Part shown: positions 10,081 through 21,471 of the stretch, in pieces | How the letters are laid out: each line of letters opens with the position of its first letter | How positions within the stretch are numbered: position 1 is the first letter of the stretch | NCBI GenBank assembly: GCA_009763385.1 | Contig: CM019824.1 | Span: forward strand, 113,788,660-113,852,659 | Origin: Coix lacryma-jobi var. lacryma-jobi | Taxonomy: Eukaryota > Streptophyta > Magnoliopsida > Poales > Poaceae | Length of the DNA stretch: 64,000 nt | Direction: 5' to 3' | The notes under the pieces: generated by a model | What the model was told of the DNA's origin: nothing | Database searches by the model: none | The model's input: the letters and a program-made list of their open reading frames with translations, nothing else | Translations under genes and position numbers: made by a program

Positions 10081-11289
10081 GGGACAACACTGGTACACTT
10101 CCCATTTTACTCACCCCAGTGTTGGACCGTATGCTCACCCTATGTCTTTTTATTGATGTAGGTAAGTCGATTGGAGAGCGTTTGGTTGGTGGATTCCGGA
10201 TGCTCAAGGCATATGACCGGAAACTCCAAGTGGTTCTCCAGTCTTATTTCAGTCACCGGAAAGGAGTTTATCACCTTTGGTGACAATAGCAAAGGTAAAG
10301 TGCTATCCCGTGGTTCCGTGCGAGTTAATGAGCATTTTGTGTTGCGTGATGTTGCTCTTGTTTCAAACTTGCATTTTAACCTTCTCTCGGTTTCTCAACT
10401 TTTTGAGGATGACTATGAGATTCGTTTTAAGCCAAATCTTAGTCGTATTTTAGATCCTCAGGGCAATATTGTATGTTTGATTTCGCCCTTTGGGAAAGTC
10501 TTTCGTGCGAATTTCTCAGAGTCTTTTGACATTTCTCGTTGTCTTTTATCCAGATCCTCCTCCGATCTTTGGAAATGGCATAGGAGACTAGGTCACTTGA
10601 GCTTCGACTTGCTTGCAAGGCTTAGTTCACTTGGCTTAATCCGAGAATTGCCTAAGTTACACATGGAGAAGGATATTGTTTGCCACTCTTGTAGACATGG
10701 GAAAATGGTTGCTGCTCCCCACCATCCTGTGAATCAAGTTATAACCAAGTGCCCTGGAGAGCTTTTGCATATGGACCTTGTAGGTCCGGCTCAGGTGAGC
10801 TCGGTTGGTGGGAAGTGGTATGTGCTTGTTGTTGTTAACGACTTCTCGAGATATTCATGAGTTTTCTTTCTAGCTGAGAAAACTGACACCTTCTCTTTCA
10901 CTCGCAATTTGATTTTGCGTCTTCAGAATGAGTTCCCTAAGAACTCGATGAGAGCTATTCGTAGCGATAATGGTACCGAGTTTAAAAACTCGGACTTCGA
11001 AAAGTTTTGTAAATCCTTGGGTTTAGAGCTTCGGTTTTCTCCCCCTAGACACCGGCATAAAATGGTGTTGTAGAGAGGAAAAATCGGACCCTTGTTGAGA
11101 TTGCTAGGATGATGCTCGATGAGCATAGGACTCCTAGGCGGTATTGGCCCGAGGCTATAAACACTGCATGCTATATTTCCAATCGCATTTTTCTTCGTGC
11201 TTGCTTGAAGAAGACCTCTTATGAGCTGCGTTTTGGGAGGCCGCCCAAAGTGAGTTATTTTAGAGTTTTTGGTTGCCATTGTTTTATAC
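10081..11289 (+). pseudogene. Protease and integrase part of S1 pol, cut by A1
   Basis: The protease motif VWLVDSGCSRHMTG (D-S-G) is at about 10180-10225. The GAG-pre-integrase zinc region WHRRLGHLSFDLL...CHSCRHGKM lies at about 10573-10710. The integrase core starts MDLVGPAQV and holds IRSDNGTEF (second catalytic Asp). An in-frame TGA stands at 10858, and a frameshift near 11060 removes the region of the catalytic Glu. The frame resumes at about 11109 (MLDEHRTPRRYW) and ends FGCHCFI at 11289, where the antisense LTR of A1 begins. No RT or RNase H of S1 is present in the window. Confidence 0.8.
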
Positions 11290-13299
11290 TGAATGACCAA
11301 GAACGCTACCAGAAAGCGACCAAAGGGGGGTGAATGGGATCCTAAAAATTCCTTTAGAAACTCTGGCCTCTGTCCCAAAAATCAACCCCCAAAAGCTTCG
11401 AGCAAGAATGTGATGCCCACGACCCTCAGAAAGAGAGTGGATGATCCCAAGGATCACAGCGAGGCACCACAAGAACGAGCAACCCAAGACTCACAAACTC
11501 CGAGTCAAGTACAAGTCCAAAAACCCACTCCCGCACGTAGATAGACGGCTACGTTGGGATTCCTCCAAATACCTATGCTAACAAGTAGCAAAGATACCTA
11601 GAGAGGTTCCTAGGTGAACTCTAGGGCCAAAACGAGAAGTCCAGAAACGAAGCGGAAGAGCCAGGAGAGCAAACGCACTAAAACACAAACTTCAGCAGGA
11701 GCTCGAACTGTCCAGGGTCCCGACCGCGGACTGTCTGCCTAACGGCGGACTGTCCGCCGGCCAAACAAGCAGAAACACAACGCTGCTTAAAGCTCCATGG
11801 ACAGTCCTGGACTGTCCGTGAGTTGCAATGGCGGACTGTCCGCCGGTCACTCTGGACCAAAACAGCCGAGCCGTGCAGCCACTGATCTGGCTCGAGCCCG
11901 ACGCGCGGACTGTCCGCGGGCAAGGTGGCGGACTATCCGCGACCACCCAGAGAAGGTGATTTTGATCGCCCTTCTCTCCAATCTCCCCAAATCCAATCCA
12001 AATCAAAATCGCTTGATCCCAAACTTGGAGGAAATGATCCTTAGGTAGTTGGAAGATTATCCATAAGAAATCATCCGCTCAAATCAACTCAAACTCCAGG
12101 AATTCGAAAGGGAAGGTGTAGGAACGAAAAAGTCGCCATGAAACTTGAATCGACCTGAACTACTTGTTCGTGAGGATTGAGATGAATTCCTTCGGTGGAA
12201 ATGTTCTCCTCACATCAAAGAACAAGTTGATTCAAGTGGATTCGAAAAAGACAGAGTGAAGAGGGAGATCGAGCGACGGGAAAATTGAGACAAAAAGCAA
12301 AACGCGAAGAACAGCTCAAGAACGCAAAACACAATCTCAATTCCCAGCCAAATTCGTCCCCACGCGGAGACAACGGGAATCTGGTCCCGTTTCCACAAAA
12401 TCCAAATACACAGAGGTATGATTCACCGTCTCTGCGGATCTCAATAGCTAGAGCAGGGAATGGGAGAACAAGAAACCCTAAGTGAAAGTAGCAAATGGCT
12501 GAGATAGTTTGGAGGGAGGGGCTGCCTCTCCTAATATAGCCTAATACAATTATTCCCCTTCTACCCTACTGCTAATGAGCGAGCAGGCTAACCCTAAGGG
12601 TATTCCTGACCAACTCAGAGTTGATGTCGATCCGACGGCCACGCCCGCACATCAGGTAGCTTCACCTCGATGCGACCTCACCGGATGCCGCCATGTGCCG
12701 CCACGCGTCGTTCGTTCTTTTCACAGACCTCCCCCCGGTTTTGAGGCCAAAACCGGGAAACCTGGGCCTTCTCCTGGTTTTGAGGCCGAAACCAGGAAAC
12801 CTGTCGTCCATCGGCTGAGTTTTGTGGCCCAAACTCAGAAACCCGCCAGCACCCAGGTTTTGAGGCCCAAACCTAGAAACCGTCCTCAGCCCGAGTTTTG
12901 TGGCCCAAACTCGGAAACCGGCCGCACCCAGGTTTTGAGGCCCAAACCTGGAAACCGTCCACTTTGTTGTTTTTCTGGGGCTCAACCACCAAACCGACGT
13001 CAAAGAGGGATGCACCGCCCGTGCACCCCGTCCACTCACAAGTCTTCGCTTGTCGTTGTCCCAGGCTGTCAGCCACCACAGCTGATCCTTAGCCCACCGG
13101 TCCATCAGTCCAAGCCTCACGTCCGCCCTTCACTGCTCCAGGTCCATCGGCACGGCACGTCTCTACTTGACCTTCACCATGCCTTCGATCTCCATCTCTG
13201 AGCTCGACACCTGCACAACACAAGCCAAAGAACATGCGCATCATACCAGTTGACAATCACTCATCATCTCAAGATCCGACATACACCCATGTATCCGCA
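11290..13299 (-). repeat. 3' LTR of antisense Opie/SIRE-type element A1
   Basis: From TGAATGACC at 11290 to GTATCCGCA at 13299 (2010 bp on the minus strand). The right edge is followed by the complement of a PPT (13300-13314), showing this is the 3' LTR of a minus-strand element. The left edge abuts S1 integrase coding sequence, with tatac (11285-11289) as predicted TSD. It is collinear with the S1 LTR but 158 bp longer, mainly because of inserted bases near the terminus and fuller repeat blocks. Confidence 0.85.
12734..12951 (-). repeat. Array of six hairpin units with paired base changes in the A1 LTR
   Basis: Six inverted repeats of 22-24 bases lie at 12734-12757, 12773-12796, 12815-12838, 12853-12876, 12891-12914 and 12928-12951. 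All share the core gttttgaggcccaaac, or gttttgtggcccaaac in the third and fifth. The outer stems differ between units but remain complementary: CCCGG/CCGGG, CCTGG/CCAGG, CTGAG/CTCAG, CCGAG/CTCGG, CCAGG/CCTGG. Only the fourth has a mismatch (CCAGG/CCTAG). A gaaacc tail follows most units. Confidence 0.85.
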
Positions 13300-14786
13300 A
13301 TCTCCCCCTTGATGAGTGCATTGTCAACTACCAACACAAATCATATGAAGGTAGAAGAAAGATGAATAAGGAAGAGAACTCAACCAATCGACCAGAATCG
13401 AAGCAAAGCCAATAGAAGTCGAATGGAGTGAGCGAGACAACTTGGTTTCGAAAGACATGGACAACGGCTCGACACAACCAAGCAAAGCAAAGCAAAGCTA
13501 GCCCTCAAGAAGAGGCAGAATGAGCTCAACACCGCTAGCGAGAAGTCCAGAGCAAGGAAGCCAAAACTAAGTAAATCAGCTAGTCCCTCCAAAAAGAGGC
13601 AAAGGCTCAACACAACTAGTTGAAAACCGCTCCAAACCAATTGAAAACTAAAAACCGCTCCACACCAATTGAACAACTCGTCAAGCAAAAACGAGCAAAA
13701 CTCCCCCTGGACATGAACTCCCCCTTCAATAGTGCACAAAACTAGGGACATGATTTGTCAAATTTCTCCCCCTTAGTTGAAAATGCACAAAACAAGCAAA
13801 TGCATATGAGTCACAAATGCAGGTTAGCAGCTTCAGGTATATATTCTATAGAGTGAATAGATGCTCTAAAGAGTGCTAATCTGACTACTCACAACAAGCA
13901 CAAATGCCAGCAAAGGCTCAAACTGATCACAGAATATGAAATATGAACATGTGAGCATATTGAGCAGTTTTAAGCCTTTCAAAAAGGATTTCACCATTAA
14001 AATAGCACTACACATGTATAGATAGGAAGTTACACAAGTGCTAAACATGTATACAAGGTGAACTACCCCTAGCAAAGTTCAATCATCATGCTATAGAATG
14101 AAACATAGACTTGTGTTTTCATATTTTATCGGAGTTGCAGCAGTAATTACACAAGTTCGAATTTTCAGCATGTGATTGCGAGAGGTTGAAAACTTGACAT
14201 GCCTAACTTTTCAACCGAGCTAAGCCTATGCATAAGCAATCAGAAGCTTGAAGCACCAGTTTCGGTCTTACACTACACGGCTCAAGTTTAACTCAATGTG
14301 CAATGAGAAACAGTCTTGATACCGTGATGTGTTGTCATGTAATCCCATCTCAATCTTTTCAATTCACTTAGGCTTGGTTCAAATTTTTAACAGAAAATGA
14401 ACATACCAAGCAAGTGAAGGACTCAGAACTAGAGACATAGCAACCTAGCATATATGAAAAGCACAAGTAACTTCAACACATTGTACCCATGCTAGTTGCC
14501 AATCTCAATGGTGAAGAAGTTTCAAATTTTATGTTTGATCAAGCATATTCACAATTCTGAAAAGTAGCTCAGCTCACGACATGTATCAGTGATCAATAAG
14601 AGCCTAAGCTACGAGCATCATCATATAACATCATAGCACACACTGATCAGAACATAGATTCATTCTAAGGATTATAGAGATGAAGCTCAAAATGCAAAGA
14701 TTCGAATATGAAGAAATGCAAAGACTAAACAAGAATAAAACAAAAGACGTCAGTCTATGATACAATAGCCAAAATGTTTCCCCTAA
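13300..14786 (-). other. PPT and long 3' non-coding region of A1
   Basis: atctcccccttgatg at 13300-13314 is the complement of the PPT CATCAAGGGGGAGAT. About 1.47 kb without a credible protein frame then separates it from the RNase H stop codon at 14787. The stretch 13380-13750 is rich in aagcaaagcaaa/ctcccc runs and open by chance. Opie/SIRE elements often have such a region, sometimes with an envelope-like gene; I see no transmembrane or envelope-like frame here. Confidence 0.6.
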
Positions 14787-15533
14787 CTAAAAGGGGAAAC
14801 ACACACCCAACTCACCTCTCAACCTAGCAAAGGTTGATTGGTCCAAAGGCTTGGTGAAAATATCTGCCAACTGATGATGACTATCGACATGGCGAAGGTC
14901 GATATCACCCTTCTCATAGTGGTCTCGCAAGAAATGAAAGCGCACATCGATGTGTTTGGTCTTAGAATGCAGCACGGGGTTCTTAGCAATGCTAATCGCA
15001 CTCGTGCTATCACAAAGCAATGGAAGTCGAGAAAAACTCAGACCAAAATCACGCAAAGTGGCCATCATCCACAACAACTTGGAAGAGCAGCTAGCCGCAA
15101 CAACATATTCAGCCTCTGTGGTAGACTGGGCGACACTAGACTGTTTGCGAGAAGACCAAGAAACTAGAGAATAACCCAAAAACTGACAAGTCCCAGAAGT
15201 GGACTTGCGCTCAAGACGGCAGCCAGCAAAATCGGCATCAGAGTAACCGTAGAGGGAGAGGGTGCAAGAAGCAGAATACCAAATCCCAAATTTAGGTGTG
15301 AAACAAAGGTACCTCATAATCCGCTTGATCGCCTGACGGTGAGAGGTGCGCGGCGACGACTGAAATCACGCGCAAAGACACACCACGAACTGAATGTCGG
15401 GCGTGTTGCCGTCAGGTACAGCAGCGACCCAATCATACTCTGGTATTCCTTCTGGTCCACGGCTTCTCCCTCCTTGTCCGCATCCAGGGCTGTCGTGGTC
15501 GACATGGGTGTTGGAAGAGGCTTGGCCTCACCC
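14787..15533 (-). pseudogene. RNase H and RT C-terminus of A1 pol (left part, split by G1)
   Basis: On the minus strand the frame runs from [20 protein letters not shown] through [19 protein letters not shown] (RT thumb region). A frame change follows in the TRPDIQF/ARDFSRR area. It continues [15 protein letters not shown], then RNase [44 protein letters not shown], and ends in VCFPF with a stop at 14787. The Asp, Glu and Asp residues of the RNase H site are visible (DADFAG, AEY, CDSTSA). The gene continues at 49872 after 34 kb of inserted G1; joined across the TSD caccc the two sides meet in one frame. Confidence 0.85.
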
Positions 15534-15853
15534 TGTCGGTGTTTGTTAACCGGCAACTCGTCTTGAGTAATCTCAGATGATTTGTTCGGTGGGGATTGGC
15601 GTTCGTAGGACTCGGCGAGTACACAGGGACAGCGATTTATACTGGTTCAGGCCGCTAAGTAGCGTAATACCTTACGTCCAGCGCGGCGTGTGCCTTGTGT
15701 ATGATTATGATTCAATGTTCAATTCTCTGGAGCCTGCGCCCACTTCCCCTTATATATCCGGGTAAGTCATAGCGCAGGCCGAGTCCTAGTCGATTACATC
15801 AAAGGAGTCTTATTCTAATTACAAGACTTCCTTTAAGAGCTCGACTAAGTTAC
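15534..15853 (-). repeat. 3' LTR of G1, first part (U5, R and promoter)
   Basis: Starts TGTCGGTGTTTGTTAACC, the U5 end in antisense. A minus-strand TATA box (GGATATATAAGG) lies at about 15750-15759, which puts the predicted transcript start near 15725 and gives R plus U5 of roughly 190 bp. The LTR is cut after gttac (15849-15853) by N1 and resumes at 23305. Confidence 0.8.
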
Positions 15854-17702
15854 TGTTGGTAGTTCTTAGCTACACCTAGGATAGGGTAACTAAAGTAGCT
15901 ATCTACCAATGCCAAGCGGGGTTGTCAATCCCGACACTAGTAGGAGCTAGCTAGAGAGAATGCAATCTACCAGGAGGAGATTCTGCAAGCGCACAGAACT
16001 ATCGTAGTAGCACTTCGCCTGGGAGTACCAGGTGTCGATTTATTTGATCCCAAGGGAAGGCTAGGGTGGTGTATGAGTTGAGTCAAGGAGGGGATGAGAG
16101 TCGAAGAAAAGAGAAAAGGGAAAAGGGGAGAAGAGAGGCTAGAAAGAATATATGGGTGGATAGGTAAGGATGAAGTGGATGGTTAAGGTAAGGTGAATAG
16201 ATAGGTAGATAAAGGGTAACTAAAGGATAACTAAGATATTACTAACTACTAACTGATCCTAGATAACTAATCCTAGATAACTACAAAGCAAGATAACTAC
16301 GAAGCGAGATAGTTACGAAGCAAGGCAGGCAAAAGACAATAAAGCAACTAAGTTGAGTAACGTTTTATTCCTATCTTGTCAAGTATCGAGGCGTACTGGC
16401 CTTTACCACTTACTTAGGTTGAACACTAGCACAACGAGCCTTACTGTTAAACTGGGCCAACTACGTGGTGGAATTCAAGGCGCACAGGGCTGTCACCACC
16501 TGCTTGCTACCACAGCTATCCGGGGGTCCAGCCGTATCTGAAGGTAAGTCTATAACTAAGCACCACGCTTAATTATATTCTAACTATCTCTACCCTAGCT
16601 TTGAATAGAGACACCCTTGCGGACGTCAGAGCAAATACTTGACTTAATAAGATAAACACTAAACTAACTAAGCAACCTATTGGCAAAGATCAAACACTAA
16701 GCTCACTAGAGATTAACTACTTATGGCTAAGTGAATTGAACTGTAGGATAGCTAGGCACTCAAGCAATCAATCAAGTATACCACTCAATACTGATAAGTA
16801 GAATAAAGTAATACTTGAAATGATGAACTAGAATATAGTAAATGCTTGAGTAACAAGAGCAAAACCTGAACTGGAGATGAAGGAAGACTCTTCCCAGCTC
16901 CAGAGATGATCACTCGCACGCCTCTACTCTTGAGCTAACCCTTGAGCAGCGCTACCGCGAGGGCGAAGATGCCTTGCTCTACTAGCTACCTACTTGCCTA
17001 AGCTCTCTAAGCTTCTAACCTAACTCTCACTTGCTTCTCTTGCTTTGCTTCTCTTGGAAGTGTGGGATATGAGGGATGGTGTTGTGGTGTTGTTGTCAGG
17101 GGGGTATTTATAGCCCAAATGAGTGAGGGGGGGTACTTATAGGAGGTAGCCAGCTGACCTAGGGCTAACCCTAGTGGCGGGCGCCAGCCCCAGGTGGCGG
17201 CCGCCACCTCCCTCACCGTTGGATGCACCGCCTTGGCTTCAACAGCATCCAGGTGGTTGTCCGAGGCGGTTTGGAGGTCGGTTGCATGTCCCAGCAACCG
17301 ACATTCAGCCTTGATCCACGCCACTTCATCCTGAGTCGTCCGATGCCACTGACCTAGTGACCAAGGGCCAAGATTTGGCCCTGGGGAGGTCACACGGATC
17401 GGTGACGTGGCAGGGGTTGCAACTTGGGCCAACCCAAGTGGCGGGCGCCACTTAGAGCTGGCGGGCGCCACCTAGGGGTGGCGGGCGCCACCCCTCTTAG
17501 GCCCATTTGGGCCCTGCTGAGTGGGCTTGTCTCCTGGTGGGTCCAAATGTCCAAATTTGGTTCAAATCCTGCATTCAAATAAAATTCTATGGACATGTGG
17601 AATTCGGTTAGTTTGAAACCTATTTGACTACATTTCATGCCTTTTTGGTGAACTTTAGGGTCAAATGTTGACGGTAAAACAGGTGTTTAAGGACCGTCAA
17701 CA
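15854..17702 (-). repeat. 3' LTR of N1
   Basis: 1849 bp, from TGTTGGTAGTTC to GGACCGTCAACA. It contains a block of ggcgggcgccac palindromes at 17174-17493 (five copies of variants), and minus-strand TATA-like tatttata near 17104. The complement of the PPT (agctcccccaag) follows at 17703. Confidence 0.9.
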
Positions 17703-19409
17703 AGCTCCCCCAAGCTAACCTGTTGCTCGTCCTCGAGCAACAATGCGGTTTAAGCATTGAGCATGAAATGGATAGCAACTTAAGATGTCTGCAAGTGCAT
17801 ATTGTATAGTGAGAAATAACTTAGCATATATCATAAATCATAGCAATGTGGAGCTTATAGCTTTTCACTTCAAACATGCAGGAGTGAAATAAAGTAGTAG
17901 ATAGGAAACTTTTATCTTGCTTAGGTTTGACTAGGATTCTGTCTTGAGGTTTTTCAAGATTTTCAAAAGATAACAACTTGCTTAAGTCCTCCAAGATTCA
18001 CTCAATCACTCAATGGTGTTTAGATCCTTACTTAGGCAAAAATGTAGCCTCTCCTATTTCTAAAGATTGATATGTGGAGTTATAGGTGGGCTAAGAACCA
18101 TGAGCAAATTGCCTGATGTTTATTGCTAAGCTAGACACTCAGATCATAAGGAGCAGCAAATCATAAAAATTGATCAAGATGTGCATGTGTGGTTATGTGG
18201 AAGTGTATAGAGAGATATTTCATAATCCTTCCTAGTTAATTTCTGGGGTCTAGAGCTAATGATAATTCTCTCTCTTTTTTTTTGGATACAAAGTGAGTAG
18301 ACAAAAGGTGTGTCCTCACATCTTCTTAGGACATAGTCCTCTTTTGAGCTACTTTGCTCACTTTTTTTTCTTCAGGACATAGTCCTTTCTTGAGCTACTT
18401 TGCTCATTTCTCTCTCTCTCTCTCTTTTTAGCTCTAGATTTCCCCATACATCTATAGGAAAGGATTTTTGAAATGAAAAAGGGGAGGAGGGAGAAATGCT
18501 TATTCCCAGTGTAGGAATAAGCATAAGGCTAGCAATGGGATGTTTGGCAGGGTATTGCATATCTCCGGTGTAGTGAATAAGCAATTTATTTGGTGGTTGC
18601 AAACTTCCAAAGTGGAAAGTAGGCAAATTATGGTGGGTGTACGTGAATCTTGATTCAAAAGATATGATAAGCTTCTCTACTGAGATCTATGAGGTCTAAC
18701 AAAGCTCAACACAAACAAAGCTCTTTGTGGTTTTGACTAATGACTAACAAATATTTGGTTGGTGGTGGGATGAGATAAAATCTAGGAGGAACTTTTAGCA
18801 AGGTTTTCATAATTTTTAAAAGAAATCCTCCAGATTAGGTCCTAATTTCACCTTAACAAGTTTAAAGAATTACTCCATTTCTTACTAACTTTACTCACTA
18901 AGCATGATTTCAGTTAAAGCATGTGCAACCTACAAAAACTACAACTTAGATAAGACCAGTTATTCAAACCATAACAATAGCATTTGCATGACATATTTCA
19001 AATCTTATTCAGGTTTCAACTTGTTTAAGCAGATATTATCAGTTTTATTCATGGAGTGGTTATTTAGGCAAGCATGTGACATTCAAAAGATATAGAATTT
19101 AAGAACTGAATGTAAAGTGTAGGCTTGAGACATACCTTATCGGAGCGGGAGTCTCCCCCAAGCTGGCTTCTTGCTTGGTGAAAGATCTTCTTCGTCTCAG
19201 TCGGAGCTCTTGTTCTCATTTTATTAAAAGGGAAACTATCTAATGTTGTGAAAAGGGAAACTATCCTATTATAATATTTTATTAACTAAGTTAACATATA
19301 CCTATGCATAAAACTAATGATAACTGTTTTTTTTAGTTTCAGGCATGACATATGTTATTTATTCGAAAAAAGGAAAATTGAAGGGAAAAATTAAAAATAA
19401 AACCATACC
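17703..19409 (-). other. PPT and non-coding interior of N1
   Basis: agctcccccaagct at 17703-17716 is the complement of the PPT. The remaining 1.7 kb is AT-rich, with poly-T and ct-repeat tracts (18270-18425), and has no frame resembling RT, RNase H or integrase. This is the position where pol would be in an Athila element. Confidence 0.75.
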
Positions 19410-21284
19410 TTAGGTCCATGGAGTTTCATCCTTATCGGGTGGATCTTCTTCCTTGGGCACTTCTTCTCTTAGCACTCCATCTGGTTCTTCTTCTTTTGGC
19501 ACCTCTCCCTTGTTATGTGAATTACACAACTTAGGAGGAGGTGGTTCTCTCTTTCTGCTCCACCCTGTTCTTGGGCGCCTCTTCTTGGTACGAACGGGTT
19601 TTGGTTCCTGCATGTTAGCGGCATATGCGGGGCCTTGGGAGAAAGAGAATATTTCCTTCCTTCCTCCTAATGTCATTTGAATTTTACCACTTCCCACATA
19701 TATGCAAGCATTAACAGTATTCAAGAAGGGTCTACCTAATATTAGAGGCACATCTTTCCTATTTCCCATATCTAGTATTATAAAATCAGCAGGAACATAG
19801 GAACCTCTAATATGAACAGGTAAATCATTAACTATTCCTTCTACATAGCAAGTGGATTGATCAGCTAGCACGACATAGGCAGATGTGGATGACATGGGTG
19901 GAAAGAACGAGTTTTCATAGAAATCTTTAGATAGAATGTTCACACTCGATCCTAAATCACACATGGCATTTTTAAAGACTTCACCAAAGATTGAGCATCT
20001 AATTATGGGACTACCAGGATCACCCTTTTTAACAGTCATGGTTTGATCTTCATAATAGTTAAAATATTTTATTTCAACCATATTAGCAGTTTCCATGTCA
20101 GGTTTAGAATGAATTTTGCCAGATTCAAAAGATGGTATGATAGCAGCAAGTTGAGCTAATTGGGTTTCTAACATCTTATTAAAGCTAAGTTGATTTTTCA
20201 GAGCAGATGAGAAATCTTCCAATTTAGCATTTATTTTCTCAAGGGTTTTATCATTCGACATTAATTTCTTATTCAAAAATTCAGTAGTTCTACCTTGTGA
20301 GTAAACTAAATTCTTTAAGAACGAGAAATCATCAGAATTATGAAAATTAGAGCGAGGGAATGAATTGTTACCTTGAGAATTTGAGTGCTGATTCCATCCT
20401 TGATTCTGTTGAAGGAAACCATTACTGTTGTTGATGAAGTTCAAATCTTCATGTAGCTCGGGGCAGTGGCTCCCAGAATGTCCGGTTTCTCCACAGACTT
20501 CACAAGTCATGTAGGATTCCAGAGATTGGACACTCTCCTGTTGGTTCATCTTCTCACAGCTGTCCAGCTTCTTTGCCAGCAGGTCCATCTTGGCCACAAT
20601 CATGTCGGCCTCCTTAAGGGAATGCATACCTCGCTTACGCGGCTGCAGTCTCTCGTCATTCCATCCTTGGTTCGACACCATCTTCTCTATGAGAGCCTTA
20701 GCATCTGCAACATTCAGAGAAAAGAATGCACCGCCGGCGGCAGCATCCGAATGGCTTCTAGAGAGTGGGGTTAGGCCATGGTAGAAGTTCTGGATCAATA
20801 GCCAGTCCTCCATACCATGGTGCGGACAAGCAGCGACATACTCTTGCAACCTCTCCCAAGCCTCGGGAATAGATTCCTCGGCTTGTTGCGTAAAGCTGGA
20901 GATTTTGTTGCGAAGAGCATTCGTCTTGCCCATCGGAAAGAATTTGGCGAGAAAAGCATTGGAACACTTGTCCCATGTGTCTACAGCGTTGCGATTGGTA
21001 TAGAACCATTGCTTCGCTTTTCCTAGCAAAGAGAAAGGAAAGAGACGAAGACGGATGGCTTCTTGGGTTATCCCCTTAATGGTGAAGGTGCCGCAAATCT
21101 CCAAGAATTGTTGGAGGTGAGCATTGGCATCCTCATGAGCCTTGCCACAGAACGGGCTAGCTTGGACCATCGTGATCAGAGCTGGTTTCAACTCAAAATT
21201 GAGGTTGACATCGATCACGTCTGGTCCTATCGCTACATTAGCGGCAGAAGGAGCATAAAACTCACGAATGGCTTTATTGGCCAT
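19410..21284 (-). CDS. Athila-type gag-protease polyprotein of N1
   Basis: 624 codons on the minus strand from ATG 21284 (MANKAIREFYAPS). An upstream extension of the open frame runs into the PBS and LTR and is unlikely to be translated. N-terminal third: the gag capsid motif (about residues 30-180) with FELKPALITMVQASPF, DANAHLQQFLEIC, RLRLFPFSLLGKAKQWFY, FFPMGKTNALRNKI and WERLQEYVAACPHHGM, diagnostic of the Athila lineage. A CCHC zinc knuckle (CEVCGETGHSGSHC) lies near residue 270. The C-terminal part carries a retropepsin-like site MCDLGSSVNILSK (D-L-G, the Athila form) and LGRPFLNT, the second protease motif. It ends in an acidic/proline tail. Product: virus-like particle protein plus protease in the cytoplasm. 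The frame is intact, which is unusual in this window and suggests recent activity in trans. Confidence 0.9.
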   Translation of the reverse strand: MANKAIREFYAPSAANVAIGPDVIDVNLNFELKPALITMVQASPFCGKAHEDANAHLQQFLEICGTFTIKGITQEAIRLRLFPFSLLGKAKQWFYTNRNAVDTWDKCSNAFLAKFFPMGKTNALRNKISSFTQQAEESIPEAWERLQEYVAACPHHGMEDWLLIQNFYHGLTPLSRSHSDAAAGGAFFSLNVADAKALIEKMVSNQGWNDERLQPRKRGMHSLKEADMIVAKMDLLAKKLDSCEKMNQQESVQSLESYMTCEVCGETGHSGSHCPELHEDLNFINNSNGFLQQNQGWNQHSNSQGNNSFPRSNFHNSDDFSFLKNLVYSQGRTTEFLNKKLMSNDKTLEKINAKLEDFSSALKNQLSFNKMLETQLAQLAAIIPSFESGKIHSKPDMETANMVEIKYFNYYEDQTMTVKKGDPGSPIIRCSIFGEVFKNAMCDLGSSVNILSKDFYENSFFPPMSSTSAYVVLADQSTCYVEGIVNDLPVHIRGSYVPADFIILDMGNRKDVPLILGRPFLNTVNACIYVGSGKIQMTLGGRKEIFSFSQGPAYAANMQEPKPVRTKKRRPRTGWSRKREPPPPKLCNSHNKGEVPKEEEPDGVLREEVPKEEDPPDKDETPWT

Positions 21285-21445
21285 CGTGAAGATAGAACGA
21301 GATAAGAAAGAAAGAAGTTGAAGAAGATGAAGGAAAAAGATAAGAAGAACTAAGGAAAGAAAGAATGGGGTAAGATGGGATTCGCAAAGCGGGAGCTTAA
21401 GCGAAGATAAATTCGACACGGACTCAACCGATACACCGATTGCCT

Positions 21446-21463
21446 TCCCCGGCAACGGTGCTA
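21446..21463 (-). other. Primer-binding site of N1, tRNA-Asp type
   Basis: On the minus strand TAGCACCGTTGCCGGGGA begins nine bases after the LTR end (AACA then agcatttc). It differs at two positions from the Athila-type site TGGCGCCGTTGCCGGGGA, complementary to plant tRNA-Asp. Confidence 0.8.
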
Positions 21464-21471
21464 GAAATGCT

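Noticed and set aside
12575..13201. 208-residue plus-strand frame with repeated GFEAKTGKP/RPKPGNRP
   Set aside because: It is the translation of the hairpin array and neighbouring LTR sequence of A1, present in the opposite strand in S1; not a gene.
13380..14075. Hydrophobic minus-strand frame (SFQLVWSGFQLVVLSLCLF...) as an envelope-like protein
   Set aside because: It sits where some Opie/SIRE elements have an extra gene, but the hydrophobicity comes from low-complexity caaag/ctttg repeats, it is short, and it has no signal peptide or start context.
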